Shown here piece after piece: positions 22,490 to 34,123 of a stretch of 64,000 nucleotides of DNA. The notes beneath the pieces are model-generated. The model made no database searches, was not told where the DNA came from, and worked only from the letters and a program-made list of their open reading frames with translations. How positions within the stretch are numbered: position 1 is the stretch's first letter; each line of letters starts with the position of its first letter. Source of the stretch: Leucaena leucocephala (Eukaryota; Streptophyta; Magnoliopsida; Fabales; Fabaceae); assembly GCA_037074615.1 (NCBI GenBank), contig CM073542.1:19546001-19610000 (forward strand). The letters run 5' to 3'. Position numbers and translations under genes: made by a program.

Positions 22490-23110
22490 ACAAAAGTGAA
22501 ATGCCTATAATGTAGTATAAGGCACAACCCTATCGTTTTTCTCAAGGAGCCTTAAATGTAGAATCCTAATAGTTAGTTAATGATGACATCAAAAACCTGA
22601 GTAATATCATATTTGGGTTTGATTGAACATTAGTTCAATAAAAATAAGGGTGCAGTAAAAGTAAATGCTTCTCGTATTTTTTATTAATGCAAAAATGATT
22701 TAGTTTGTGGGAGAAATATGATAGAAAAGACTCTTGATGATGAAAACATAGCTATCATTGCTCTTGATTTGAAATGGAAGTTATGAAATCACTAAATCTT
22801 AAATAAAACCCCAATCAATTGATATATTCCAATTCATTATTGAGTTTAAAATCACTTCAATCAAAGTTAAATTAAAAACCCCTTAATGCATTGTTGAAGA
22901 AATACTTAGTGTGTAAATTGAATTAGATGATATAAAAACTCAATTAACTATCAATTGATAGCTAAATACTCTAATCAAATGAAGTAATTACTAACAATCT
23001 GGCTGCAAATAATCATGTAACTAATCAGAAATTAAACTGATATATATATATATGAAAATTAGTAGTCATATCATCCAAATCAAATAGAAGTATCTAACAA
23101 GAATTAATCA
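22490..23110 (-). repeat. Inverted copy of 19590-20215
   Basis: Reverse complement of the right part of the 18749-20237 insertion. Examples are TATAAGGCACAACCCTATCG against the complement near 20160-20180, the 'agtttgtgggag' block at 22700 against 19980, and a (TA)n run at 23041 against 19640. Copies differ by many substitutions and small indels. No coding potential. Confidence 0.75.
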
Positions 23111-23135
23111 ATCGATATTCATTCCTTTTACATAT

Positions 23136-24602
23136 TGTAATATCTTACTTTTATACATATTAGGGACTATTTAGTAGCATTTAGAACCACTTGAATATCA
23201 ATTGAAGTTCAATTACAAAATATGGAATTTCCAATCTTTATGGGTACTGTTCATATGGTAGTTTCATATTAAATAACAAACTTCAAAAAATCATAATTAA
23301 TTCTATAAAAATCAAAATGAAGTGGTTTAAAAGGATACTCAAAGCTAACATATTGAAATTCAAAGGAAAATGTGTCTTAGAACAAATGATAAGCCAATCA
23401 GTATAGTTTAATCGTCAAAGATCACTATTTATTTGGTCAAAATTTTTGGAAAACAGTTTCTAGTCCCTAATTTTGAAAAAATTATTCTCTTTGTATTGAC
23501 GTCAGAATAAGTCATTCTTGGTGTCAAAATTAAGCTTGACATGTTAACTAAATGTTGGTTAAATTTCATACATTTATTCTAATGTTTATTATTTTTAAAT
23601 ATGTCTCACATGTCATTGCCTCCTCGCAATTTACTTTTCACAGTGACAAGTTTCAACAACTAACTTTACATAAATATTTCAAGCATGCAACTAATCCTTA
23701 TCTCTTCTTCATGCATATTAATATTCTCCTTCATGTGAAGTTCCTACTATAGTGGTAACATGGAGGTGGTGAGATTTCTAGAGAAATCTCAGTAGCAAAT
23801 GGAAACTATACAATGTACATGCTTGATGTTAATATGTGTGCACTTAATGATCATGCTTCATAATGATATCTTACATGCTTCCATGTCCCTCAATTATAAC
23901 ATATGTCCATAGCATAAAAAGAAATAGATCATCACTTAATCATACATGGTTCACTTAATCAAAATAAGTAAACATCACATAAAACATCCAAGCAACACAA
24001 GTATACAAGTAGGTAAGTTCACTACCTCACATGCTTGACTTTCCTTTACCCCTTTTCTTTGCCTCTTTCGTCCTACTTCTCCTTGATATGTAGTTGTCTT
24101 CTTTCAGAAACCAACTTCACTCTTAACATCATATAATTATTCATTCATTATAATCTCAATTCACTAACATTTCATAACATTAAACTCAATTAACTACTTA
24201 ACCCCTAACTTTCTATATTTGTAGTTAATTGTCTTATCCTTTGAACTAACTTATCCCTTAACTTTACCCTACACAATTTTATCTTTTGAATCCATTTATG
24301 GACTTAGAATATTGAAATTCCAGCTTCTCTATCAAATATGGACATAACCGAAATGAAGCATATAATTCTTCTAAAAATTCTCATTTTGATTCCAATGCTT
24401 CCAATACTTGTTCCTCTTCTTTATCCAACACAATTGTTCATTTTAAAACCATTGGAAGCATCAAAATCATGAAATCCAAATCACTATTCATATGTGTGAA
24501 CAGTAATAGAGAAGAAGTTAAAATTTCATCTTTCAATTCTAATGCTTCCAAGGTTCAAAACCAATCCAATCCTACACAAAATATTCATTTAAATTCAATG
24601 GA
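23136..24602 (-). repeat. Family A LTR, reverse orientation, truncated
   Basis: Begins TGTAATATCTTACTTTTATAC at 23136. It is the reverse complement of 1-1492 over most of its length: the 'gtgacaagtttcaacaac' block at 23642 and the 'aacagtaat' block near 24500 match 960-1000 and 120-140. It stops at 24602, where another copy begins with its own terminus. Confidence 0.75.
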
Positions 24603-25258
24603 TGTAACACCTTACTTTTGTACATCTTAGGGACTATTCAGTATTATTTAGAACCATTTAAATATCTATTGAAGTTCAATTACAAAATCTAGACTTTCTA
24701 AGCTTTAGGGGTACTCTTCATATGTCAATTCTAGATTAAGTGACAAACTTTGAAAAATCATAATTAATTTTAAAAAAATAGAAATGAAGTGGTTCAAAAT
24801 ACTACTCGAAGATAACATATTGTAATTTAAGGGAGAAATAAGTCTCAGACCAAATGATCAGCCAATCAATACAGTTTAATCATCAAATATCACTATTCAT
24901 TTGATCAAAAATTCTGGAAAATAGTTTATGGTCTCTAACTTTGAAAATATGTTCTCTTTGTATTGACGTTGGAATAAGGCATTATTGTTTTAAAACAAAG
25001 CTTGACATGTTAACTAAATGTTGGAAATTTTTTATACATTTATTCCAATCTTTACTATTTTTAATTATATCTTATATGTCACTGCCTCGTCATGAGTTAC
25101 TGTTCACAGTGACAAATTTCATAAACTATCTTTCCATACATATACATATACATCATGCAACTAATTCCTATTGATTCTTAATTCATATTCATCTTTCTAC
25201 TCGTATGAAATCCCTGCTGTGGTGGTAACATGGAAGGGATGAGATTTTGGGAGAAATA

Positions 25259-27350
25259 TGTCATATCCTAATTTTTAGGCCTAGAAGCCCAGTGTGTAGC
25301 CTGAGAAAGTTATACTACTAGGCCCTATTGAGCCGAAGTCCCACATGATGTTCAAGGACTAAACTACAAGCAAGTGAAAGTTCAGGGACTAAATTGTAAA
25401 TAGTTAAAGTCCCTGGGGCCATAGTGGTTATTTTAGAAAAGAAAGGGATGTTTCTTGGGAATCGAGCTACCAGAGTGCTTGAGCTTAATTAGAGGCCAAG
25501 ATAGCATTCCAAGGGTCCAAAAACGTAGCCTAAGATGGATGTGGGCCCAAGTGGCATTAAAATATTAGTTAATTACTTTTTCAATAAAGTAAAGTTACCC
25601 GGTTAAAGATATAACTGGGGAAAGTGATTAGATAAGGCTTTAGACTTATCTAGAACCATGAGGTGGCATGAAAGGTGTCCTCATGGGACCCACAAAGATG
25701 CCACATGTCATGAGTATATAAAAAGAAGAAAAAGTTAAGGACACGTGGCACAATCTCAGTCGTTCATTCCAGGAAAAGACTCTAGAATTCTCTGGAAGTG
25801 TTGAGTCAGCTGGTGAGGTGTCTTAAGGGTCCCCACCTTTGTGCCACCTAACATTTGAGGTGCCCCATGGATGATGTCACTTTGATGAGTCATTGAGGAT
25901 GATGATATCATCGTGATGATGCAAGCAAGGCTTCTTGAAGAAGCTAAACAATCTGAGCCATTCATCGCGATTCAATTTGGACCATCCATTCCACCTCCAC
26001 TCAACTATAAATACCCCACCCCCTTCCATTCCACTCCATGGCCAGCCAAGGGAAAAGAAATAAAGAAGAGAGAAAATGGTAAAGAGAGAAAGAAAGAAAG
26101 GAAGGAGTTCTGGTGAAGTTAGGAGTAATCCAAGGAGCTTAGGGACTTGACAAGCTTAGGAATAAGGTAAGTAATTTATTCTAGTCCCTGCTCTAATAAA
26201 TTAGAGGATTATTCTTATAAAGTTAATAGTTTGAATAGAGAATATCTCTCTTAATAAGGTTAGCTATGGATATAAAGAAAGTTAGGGGATTGTCAGATTA
26301 AGGGTATTACCTCAAGTAAGCATGAGCTAGGTAGAGCTATACTGGATAGAATAATAATAGAGATATTATTATAATATGTATAGGCTCTAACCGAAGAAAA
26401 GAAGGAACCTCAGAGTAAAGGTTAAGGACTAAGGAAAGGCTACATGCTAGGTAGTAAACTTATCCTAAACTTGTATGCATTGAATGTTATGCTTGATTGT
26501 ACTATGGCTTTGTTGAATTGTGTTGCATATGTGCTTATGTATGAAGCTTTGTTTCTATGATTACTTTGGCCAATTGTATTTCATATGTTACATGGAAGCA
26601 TACACATTATACAATGTTAACACTTTCACAAGCAAGCACCAGTATTTACATTAATGCATGTATTATTTATTATCATTTACTACTAAGATTTCCCTAGAAA
26701 TCTCACCCCTTCCATATCAATCCAATTGCAACAGGTCTTCTCAATATGGAGGAGATAAATATGCATGAAGAGAAGTTAATAATTATGTAGCATAATTGAT
26801 ATGTGATTGATGTATGTATGATTAGTTGCTAAAAATTGTCATTGTGAACAGTAACTCGTGGTGAGGCAGTAACAATTAAGCTATAATTATAAATAGTAAA
26901 TGATTGAATAAATGTATGATATTTTACTAGTAAATAGTAGACATGCTAAGATTCAATTTTGATATATAGAACATCTCATTTGGATATCTACACATAGAGG
27001 TATGATTTTTAAAAGTTTGAACCAAAAATGCTGGAATAAGGGAAAGATGCTGGATGAACAGTAAATTTTAAGGATTGACCTATATTTACCTGGTTAATTC
27101 ATGGTTAATGAGTTATTTTTTCCTGAAAGAGCATTAAGTTATATTTGTGTAGCAATTTGAACCACTTCATCTCAATCTTTTAGATTTAGTTATTATTTTT
27201 AGAATTCAGGTCACTCCTCTGGAATTTATATAGTGAACAGTACTTGATAAAGTAAAATTCCAGATTATGTAATTTGACTTCAATGACCTTAAAAGTGGTT
27301 CCAGATGCTACCGTTTGATCCCTAAGATATAAGAAAATTAGGATGTTATA
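25259..27350 (+). mobile_element. 2.09-kb solo LTR inserted into family A LTR
   Basis: Starts TGTCATATCCTAATTTTTAGG and ends AAATTAGGATGTTATA, so the last two bases are TA in place of CA. The flanks AAATA (25254-25258) and AAATC (27351-27355) are a 5-bp target duplication with one change, and the interrupted family A sequence continues across it. TATA box at 26006-26013. No internal region, so it is a solo LTR. The open frame near 25913-26116 has no recognisable product. Its ends resemble family A, so it is probably a related family. Confidence 0.85.
26006..26013 (+). promoter_or_regulatory. LTR TATA box
   Basis: TATAAATA in the context AACTATAAATACCCCACC, about 750 bp into the solo LTR. Reversed equivalents occur at 6234, 28573 and 50907, which supports a conserved LTR promoter. 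Confidence 0.65.
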
Positions 27351-28572
27351 AAATCACAATAGTAAATAGAAACCATACAATGTATGCAACTACATGCTTG
27401 ATGTTATTACGTGTGCATTTAATGATCATGCTTAATAATGATAGCTACATGCTTCCATGTCCCTTAATTATAACAAATGGACATATCATAAAAAGAAACA
27501 GAGCATCATTTAATCATACATACTTCCCATAATCAAAGTAAACATCCAACACATAAATCATCCAAGCAAGCAAAGCATACAAGTTAGGTAAGTTTACTAC
27601 CTCTATTCCTTGCTTTTCCTTACTCTTTTCCTTTCTCACTTTTCCTTGATGTGTTGCTGCCTTCTTTGAGCACAGAAGTCAAGTCCTAAACATTTCATAA
27701 TCATTCATTTATCAACACAAATTACCTATCATTCATCAACATTAAACACAATTAACCACTTAACCCCTAACTTTCTTTGTTTTTGGTTAATTATCTTGCA
27801 TTTGAATTAATTTGTGTCTTGACTTTACCCTACACAATTTGCCCTTCTAAATTCATTTATGAGCTTAGAATCATGAAATTTTAGCTCCTTCATGAACTTC
27901 TATACAGAATCAAAAGAAGTGTACACTTTGTCTCAAAATTTGTCATTTTGATTATAATACTTTCAATACTTGTTTCTCTACTTTATCCCACACAATTTTT
28001 CATTTTAAAACCATTTGAAGCATCAAAATCATGAAATTCACATCACTATTCACACATATGAACAGTAATTGAGAAGAGTTTAAAATTTTATCTTTCAATT
28101 CCCATACTTCCAAGGTTTCAATCCTATCAAATCCTAAACAAAAATATCATTTAAATTCAATAGAAGCAATAGATCATTGAAGTTCATTCTTCTTGGTCCT
28201 ATACAATGGTAGAGAATGGTCCTCATCCATAGCAAAGTCAAGAGCACAACTTAATTCAAAAAACAATCACTCAATCTAGCTTATCTAAATGTTAATGACA
28301 TGATTCTAATTTCAATTTCTTCTTCCGTTTACGTCCTTGAATTTTAGCCAGCATAGGTTTAAGAGGAAGAAATCCATTTTCCAACCTTTAAAACCTAGAT
28401 TTCAATCTTCCAAAACATGTATACAAAATGTAGGAAGATTGCTTTCCTTATGGCTTAATTACCTTGGATCAAAGTTCCTCTTGAATTCTTCTTTGTTCTA
28501 GCTTGAGTTTTTATTTTAGCATGGTCTCCCTAAGCTTATTTGTGCTCACAGTTTTGTGCTAAAGGGAAGGGG

Positions 28573-28580
28573 TATTTATA
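28573..28580 (-). promoter_or_regulatory. TATA box of reversed family A LTR
   Basis: TATTTATA on the plus strand in GGGGTATTTATAGC, at the position equivalent to the other LTR TATA boxes. Confidence 0.6.
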
Positions 28581-29305
28581 GCTAAAACTTTGGCATCTTG
28601 GGATAAAATTATCCCAACTTTTCCTAATTATTTCACCTCCTTCATCTTGCTTTCTATTGGTTAGTTGTTTAATTAATTAACCTTAATCACAATTACCTTA
28701 ATTCTTTGGTGGATGTGTGGGTCCCACATGACACCTCACAAGCCACCTTGAACCACAGGAAAATTTTCTTGAAAATTCCTTTCTTTTCCACTTTGAAAAT
28801 TCCATGAAAATATCTTAAAATCCAATTTGTGCTCCAAGACACTCCTTGACACTTTGGGCCTTCTTATATGGTTCCATCTTAGGCCTTCCTTTGGTCCAAT
28901 TGCTAATTAGCACAAATCTCAAGGCATTTTCCTTATACTGATATCCTTAAATTACCCTAATTTTGAGATAAATTCTAGACACCTCTTTTAATGGTTCTGT
29001 CATTTTTAGAAATAGCACTTTCTCATAATTACCATTTTAGCCCTAAACTTTTGAAAATTGCACTTTAGGCTCTTAACTTTTTACAATTATACTTAAAGAC
29101 CTAAAGCTTATGTATACTTCTATTTTGCACCATGGAACCTTTAGAGTTTTCTCTTTAGTCCCTTTCTTTTCTAAAATGACCATTATGTCCTTAAAACTTT
29201 CAGTAATTGCAATTCAGTCCCTAGACTTTTACTAAATTGCAATTTAGCCTATTTTGCTTTACAACTTTATACCTCATCTCTTTCTTTGGCTTAAAATGTA
29301 TCTTA

Positions 29306-31174
29306 TGTTGGAAATCGTGCCCTAGGGGCCAATCATTGTCTTATGAACATTATTGATTTATGAATTTATTAATTGAGTTATCATATTATTTGCATGTTTA
29401 CTATGATGACCATCCTTGGATAATTCATGATATTATCCTAAATGTCCCTGGTCGATCATCTATGTGGGAGCACAGATAAAATAAGACCAGTATGACTTTG
29501 AAGATGTATAGAGATATAAATTAAAGTCATAAGCACATGTAAGAGTACAGGGTGTTGGACCGACCCGCTATGAGAGAACTGCATGGGTAACGTCATAAGC
29601 TTCTCTCATATACAAACCATGTCAATATGCCCTTTGACCGGAGATCATCATGGATTCCTACATGACAAAACGCTCAGCTTTGACCTAGTTAAAAGTCACT
29701 TTTGACCGAGTGATCATAAAGACTATGTTCGGGCTTAGTGGTTTTTCATGCGGAGGATTGTGAATGGTCAAGATGGAATTTGTCCCTCACATTCGTGGAG
29801 AGATATTACTGGGCCCCTCGATGAGTGAGTCTGAGAAATGTATGGCCATACTGTAATAGAAAGGTAGTTCCATTTCTATAGTCAGACTACTCAGGGATCG
29901 AGAAAGTAACGGTCGGGAATAGGAGGATGACATTATCCATGCCTCATCCATGACCAAAATATCGCGTGACAGAAGGGACATGATATGGTTGTATAAAAGG
30001 TTACATCGTTTATCGATCCTCATATGATTTGGGTAGTCGTTATGTCTTGCTAGAGACCGCTTGCGACTTGTGGGCTAGTATAGCAAATGGCCCACTGCCA
30101 GCTTCATATAGGCCTACAGGGTCACACACAAAATAGCCCAACACGAGCTATGATGTCCAGATTCATTGAATCTAAGACATGTCCAGATTCAATGAATGAT
30201 CCAGGTGAATGTATATATATTTATTTATATTTATATTCGTATATATATAAATTCGTATATATATATTATATATATATGAGATATATGAGATTTAATTTAT
30301 AAGGATAAATTAAATCTCTATCACGTTTGAATTCGAAATTCAAATTGATAGGATATCTCATATAAGAGATATTTATAAGATTTAATTTATAAGGATAAAT
30401 TAAATCTCTATCACGTTTGAATTCAAAATTCAAATTGATAGGATATCTCATATAAGAGATATTTATAAGATTTAATTTTAAGGATAAATTAAATCCCTAT
30501 CATGTTTGAATTTGAAATTCAAATTGATAGGATATCTCAAATTTGTTTTATGAGAATAAATCAAATATAGTTCAGTCTCATCTTTATTTAAAGTTAAATA
30601 AATAGGTAATTAAAATCTGTGGGACGGATTTAATATTATTTATTTAATTAGTTTCTTATAAAATTATACAATATATGATATTGTATTATTTTCGGAATTA
30701 ATATAAGATTAACTCCTAAAATCCTTTTCGGTTAGGGAAAATGCAGAGCATCCTATATATCTAATATTAGGAGCTGCGTTTTTGAAGAGACACACACATA
30801 GAACACAGAAAGGCTGAAGGGGACTCTGCAAAAGGTTTGTAGATAAGAAACTACCGAAATAGAGATGGAGAGGACGAACTCTTGAGAAAGCCCTAGAGGG
30901 ACAAGAGACGCTAGCACGTCGTTTGTGGTTGAAAACCTGTTCGTGTGGATACCAGTAGAGGAAGCCGACCTGAGTCGTCGACTTCTTGTGATCAGAAAAG
31001 GAGCACGAGCCGCAGAGAGAAGCTGTGAACGTCGTGACCGGAAGCTGTGGAAGTCGCTGAGACACACTGAGGGTAATGCTTCTTCCCACTTGACTTAAAC
31101 ACATACGGTAGATCCTGGCAAGGAATGAAAAATTTTTAAGATAATTTCCGCTGCGTGTCTTTCAATTCCTTACA
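29306..31174 (+). repeat. Copia element 5' LTR
   Basis: 1869 bp, TGTTGGAAATCG...AATTCCTTACA. It contains three copies of a ~90-bp repeat (units at 30301, 30391 and 30480) and a strongly AT-rich TA run at 30215-30285. The antisense open frame of 131 codons (31104-30709) is also present in the 3' LTR but is interrupted in the 13294 solo LTR, so I do not call it a gene. Confidence 0.95.
30290..30540 (+). repeat. ~90-bp LTR minisatellite, three units
   Basis: Units of 89-90 bp containing AAGGATAAATTAAATC, CACGTTTGAATTC and GATAGGATATCTCATATAAG. The 3' LTR has four units (37425, 37515, 37605, 37694). The solo LTRs at 13930-14200 and 54830-55100 have three each. Since the unit is a multiple of three, it creates spurious repetitive open frames. 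Confidence 0.9.
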
Positions 31175-31175
31175 G

Positions 31176-31188
31176 TGGTATCAGAGCC
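31176..31188 (+). other. Primer binding site, initiator tRNA-Met
   Basis: TGGTATCAGAGCC begins one base after the 5' LTR end. It is complementary to the 3' end of plant initiator tRNA-Met, the usual minus-strand primer of plant copia elements. Confidence 0.95.
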
Positions 31189-32429
31189 ATGCCATTTTGT
31201 GTTTAAGTTAGGCTTGATTGTTGATTTATATGATATATGTTAGTTGTAGCCAATCATATAATAAGCATTATATGTGTGACATATATGGAATCCGTGTTGT
31301 GTATGACATAAAAGAAATCTAAAAGGAAATTGAAATCGGTGGTGATGCTTTTTGATTTGATCAATTCGCATAGATGGGGTCTAAGAAAACCGAATTCGAA
31401 TTTGTGATTATTTGTGAAAACCGAATTCAGATTCGTGATTATTTATGAAACAAAAAACAAAAAAAAATTTCTTCCGGGGCGCTGCCCCAGAGACCCCGCC
31501 CGCTAACCGGCTAGCGGGACAGTCGCCCGCTAACCGGTTAGCGGGACCGCCGTAGCTACCTGTTCGTAGCGCAACATAACCGTAACATATGTTACTTTGT
31601 GAATGTTTTAGATTTGAAACATTAATTGCCCTTCGATTAGATCTGAATATTGATTCTTGAATGTTTGGGTATGGTGAACAATATGGCTCTAGATTGCAAG
31701 TGTTGTAATTTTTAAATACGGCCTGCGTGTCGTGCCTTCCTCTATATACTCTCAATGTACCTTCTCCTCTCATCTCTCTCCCCTCGAATGTTAAAAGAGG
31801 TTTCTATATGTAATTTCTCTTTTCTTACTAAAGAGCTCCTCTCATTGGCTTGAGGGGACTTAGGATAGGTGAGCCATATTGTATCACGTTTAGATTATGC
31901 ATATTATGATTATATCAGCGCATGCATATTACTTGTATGAGATACGAACTGAGAAACATGCGTTTTATAAACCAGATAGTTAAATTAGGACCTCTAAAAG
32001 AAATCTTAAGTCATAATACTGTCAATTTATGAACACTTGTCAAAACCTTGATCGCTCAATTGTGGACTCCACCAAAGTGGGTGCTTTTGAGTTATCTTGG
32101 GGAGATAAGCAAGAGTAATGGTGCTACTCTCACATGTTTATTATTGTTTGACTTAATTGAGATTAACAAAATGGTTTTGGGTCTCAAGGCATTAGATGGG
32201 ATTAAAAACATGACAGATCATATGATGATAGAATCCCATAAACATCTAAGAGTTACATTTGATGTAATTGGTAAAGGTGTTACCTACCTAAATAACTTAA
32301 TTTAAGCGTCCTGCCAAAGCGAACTTAAGTTTGAGCCAAATATGGATCTTAGCCCACTAACTATTGCATTGAGGGTTGTTTATTTAGTGGGAGATTGCTA
32401 ATTGAATTGCATATTTTAATTGTAGAATC
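31189..32429 (+). other. Copia 5' leader with GC-rich palindromes
   Basis: 1.24 kb between the PBS and gag. Positions 31471-31557 are strikingly GC-rich for this window and hold a hairpin GGGGCGCTGCCCC (31476-31488), a near-palindrome CCCGCTAACCGGCTAGCGGG (31499-31518) and a perfect 20-bp palindrome CCCGCTAACCGGTTAGCGGG (31526-31545). The position resembles that of dimerisation or packaging signals in retroelement RNA, which is an inference. The 85-codon frame at 32048-32305 has no recognisable product. Confidence 0.7.
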
Positions 32430-33026
32430 ATGATGACTAGTAATACTGCTACATTATCGCTGCGATCTGTCCTTGAGAAGGACAAACTCAATAGGACAAA
32501 CTTTCTTGACTGGTTTAGGAACTTGAGAATTGTTCTCAAGCAGGAAAGAAAGGCGCATGTCCTAGATCAACCCATTCCTGAGGAGCCAGCCGCCAATGCT
32601 CCTAGAGCTCAGAGAGATGCTTACACGAAGCATAAGGAAGACTCTATCGATGTGGGATGCTTAATGCTAGCCACCATGGTTCCAGAGCTCCAAAGAGATC
32701 TCGAACACATGGAGACTTATGAGATGATTGTGCATCTCAAGGAAATGTTCCAGCAACAGGCAAGGCAAGAGAGGTATGAGACCATTAAGGCCTTACATTC
32801 CTGCAAGATGGCTGAAGGTGCATCAGTTAGTACTCATGTCTTAAAGATGAAAGGGTACATTGATCACCTTGAAAGGCTTGGATTTCCCATGAGCCAGGAG
32901 TTAGCTACGGATTTGATCTTGAACTCACTCCCGGAAAGTTATGACCAGTTTGTCATGAACTACAACATGAAAAACATGGAAAATCTATTTCTGAACTGCA
33001 TGGGATGCTTAAAACTGCTGAGCTGA
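32430..33026 (+). pseudogene. Copia gag (capsid part), ends by frameshift
   Basis: 198 codons from the ATG at 32430. It carries the copia-type gag domain (UBN2 family): SVLEKDKLNRTNFLDWFRNL near the N-terminus, RAQRDAYTKHKEDSIDVGCL in the middle and LATDLILNSLPESYDQFVMN near residues 160-180. Gag forms the virus-like particle. The next ATG is at 32433. I use the first. After ..NMKNME the frame goes wrong. One A appears to be missing from the A run near 32978-32981, and the correct continuation (..ISELHGMLKTAEL) is in the frame that opens before 33005. Confidence 0.9.
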
Positions 33027-34123
33027 GTCTTAAGAAGAAACCCAGTAGTGTTTTGATGATTCAGAAAGGAAAGGGTACGAAAAAGAAAGGCAAAGGCAAG
33101 GGGAAGGGTCATGGCTCATCAGGTAAGACCAAAGAGTTAGGCAAGCCCGAAACCAAGCCTGCACCAAAGAAGGCAAAGCCTCGGAAGGAAGGAGTCTGCT
33201 TCTTCTGCAATAAACCGGGTCATTGGAAGAGGAATTGCAAACTCTACCTCGAAGATCTGAAAAAGAACAAGAAGGATAGCGGGGCTATTGCTTCAGGTAT
33301 TTATGTTATAGACATTCATCTTTCTACTTCCACCTCATGGGTATTAGATACTGCATGTGGTTCTCACATTTGTACAAATGTGCAGGGACTAAAGGACAGT
33401 AGGAAGCTGAAAAAGGGCGAGGTTGACCTACGAGTTGGAAACAGAGCAAGGGTTGCTGCGTTAGCTGTAGGCACTTATGAATTAGTTCTGCCCACTGGGC
33501 TTTTGTTAGTTTTGAACAATTGCTATTATGTTCCTGCTTTAAGTAGTAACATTATTTCACTTTCTTATTTGGATAAGGAAGGTTTCACTTCCATTGCTGG
33601 GAATAGTAGATGTTCTATTTATCGTAATGATGTTTTCTATGCTCATGGTGATTTGCATGTTGATCATTACATATTAAATTTGGAACAACCCAATCATGGC
33701 AATATCTATAACATAACCGCCAAAAGGGTCAAACCAAACGATTTGAATCCCACATACCTCTGGCACTGTCGTCTGGGCCACATAAATGAGAAACGCATGT
33801 TCAAACTCTATCTAGATGGATTTCTAAACTCATTTGATTTTGAATCATATGATACTTGCGAGTCTTGCTTGTTAGGAAAGATGAAAAAGTCACCTTTCAC
33901 TGGGCACAGTGAGAGGGCCACTGATTTATTGGGCCTCATACATACAGATGTGTGTGGACCGATGAACACAAATGCCAGAGGAGGTTATTCGTACTTCATA
34001 ACATTTATAGATGATTTCAGCAGATATGGGTACATCTATCTGATGAAACATAAATCTGAATCTTTTGAAAAGTTCAAAATATTTCAAAATGAAGTACAAA
34101 AACCAGCTTGGCAAAACAATTAA
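33005..34123 (+). pseudogene. Copia nucleocapsid, protease and integrase N-terminal half
   Basis: 372 codons as opened at 33005. This is an internal part of the polyprotein, not a true start. A Lys/Gly-rich basic stretch (residues 20-63) precedes a CCHC knuckle CFFCNKPGHWKRNC (65-78). The aspartic protease follows with active site WVLDTACGSHIC (Asp115). The usual D-T-G is D-T-A here, which probably impairs it. The pre-integrase zinc finger has His252, His257, Cys283 and Cys286. The integrase core begins with HTDVCGP (first catalytic Asp313). The frame is lost after FKIFQNEVQ, where the A run near 34095 carries one extra base. Integrase inserts the cDNA into the host genome. Confidence 0.93.

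Larger units (their letters stand above)
24603..29305 (-). repeat. Family A LTR split by a solo LTR
   Basis: Starts TGTAACACCTTACTTTTGTAC at 24603, is interrupted at 25258, resumes at 27356 and runs to 29305, where the copia element begins. The reversed TATA box is at 28573-28580. The last 480 bp (28823-29305) recur at 38563-39050 beyond the copia element. The final LTR terminus is missing at 29305. Confidence 0.75.

Noticed and set aside
23041..23054. (TA)n run as a possible origin or promoter
   Set aside because: A simple repeat within the inverted-repeat arm, matched by one at 19640. No further evidence.
30709..31104. 131-codon antisense frame in the copia LTR, also present in the 3' LTR (38313-37918) and in the 54209 solo LTR
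   Set aside because: It overlaps LTR sequence, is stopped early in the solo LTR at 13294, and shows no domain. Its recurrence follows from LTR homology.
31408..31773. 121-codon minus frame across the GC-rich leader
   Set aside because: Antisense to the copia leader, and its open length follows from the palindromes. No recognisable domain.
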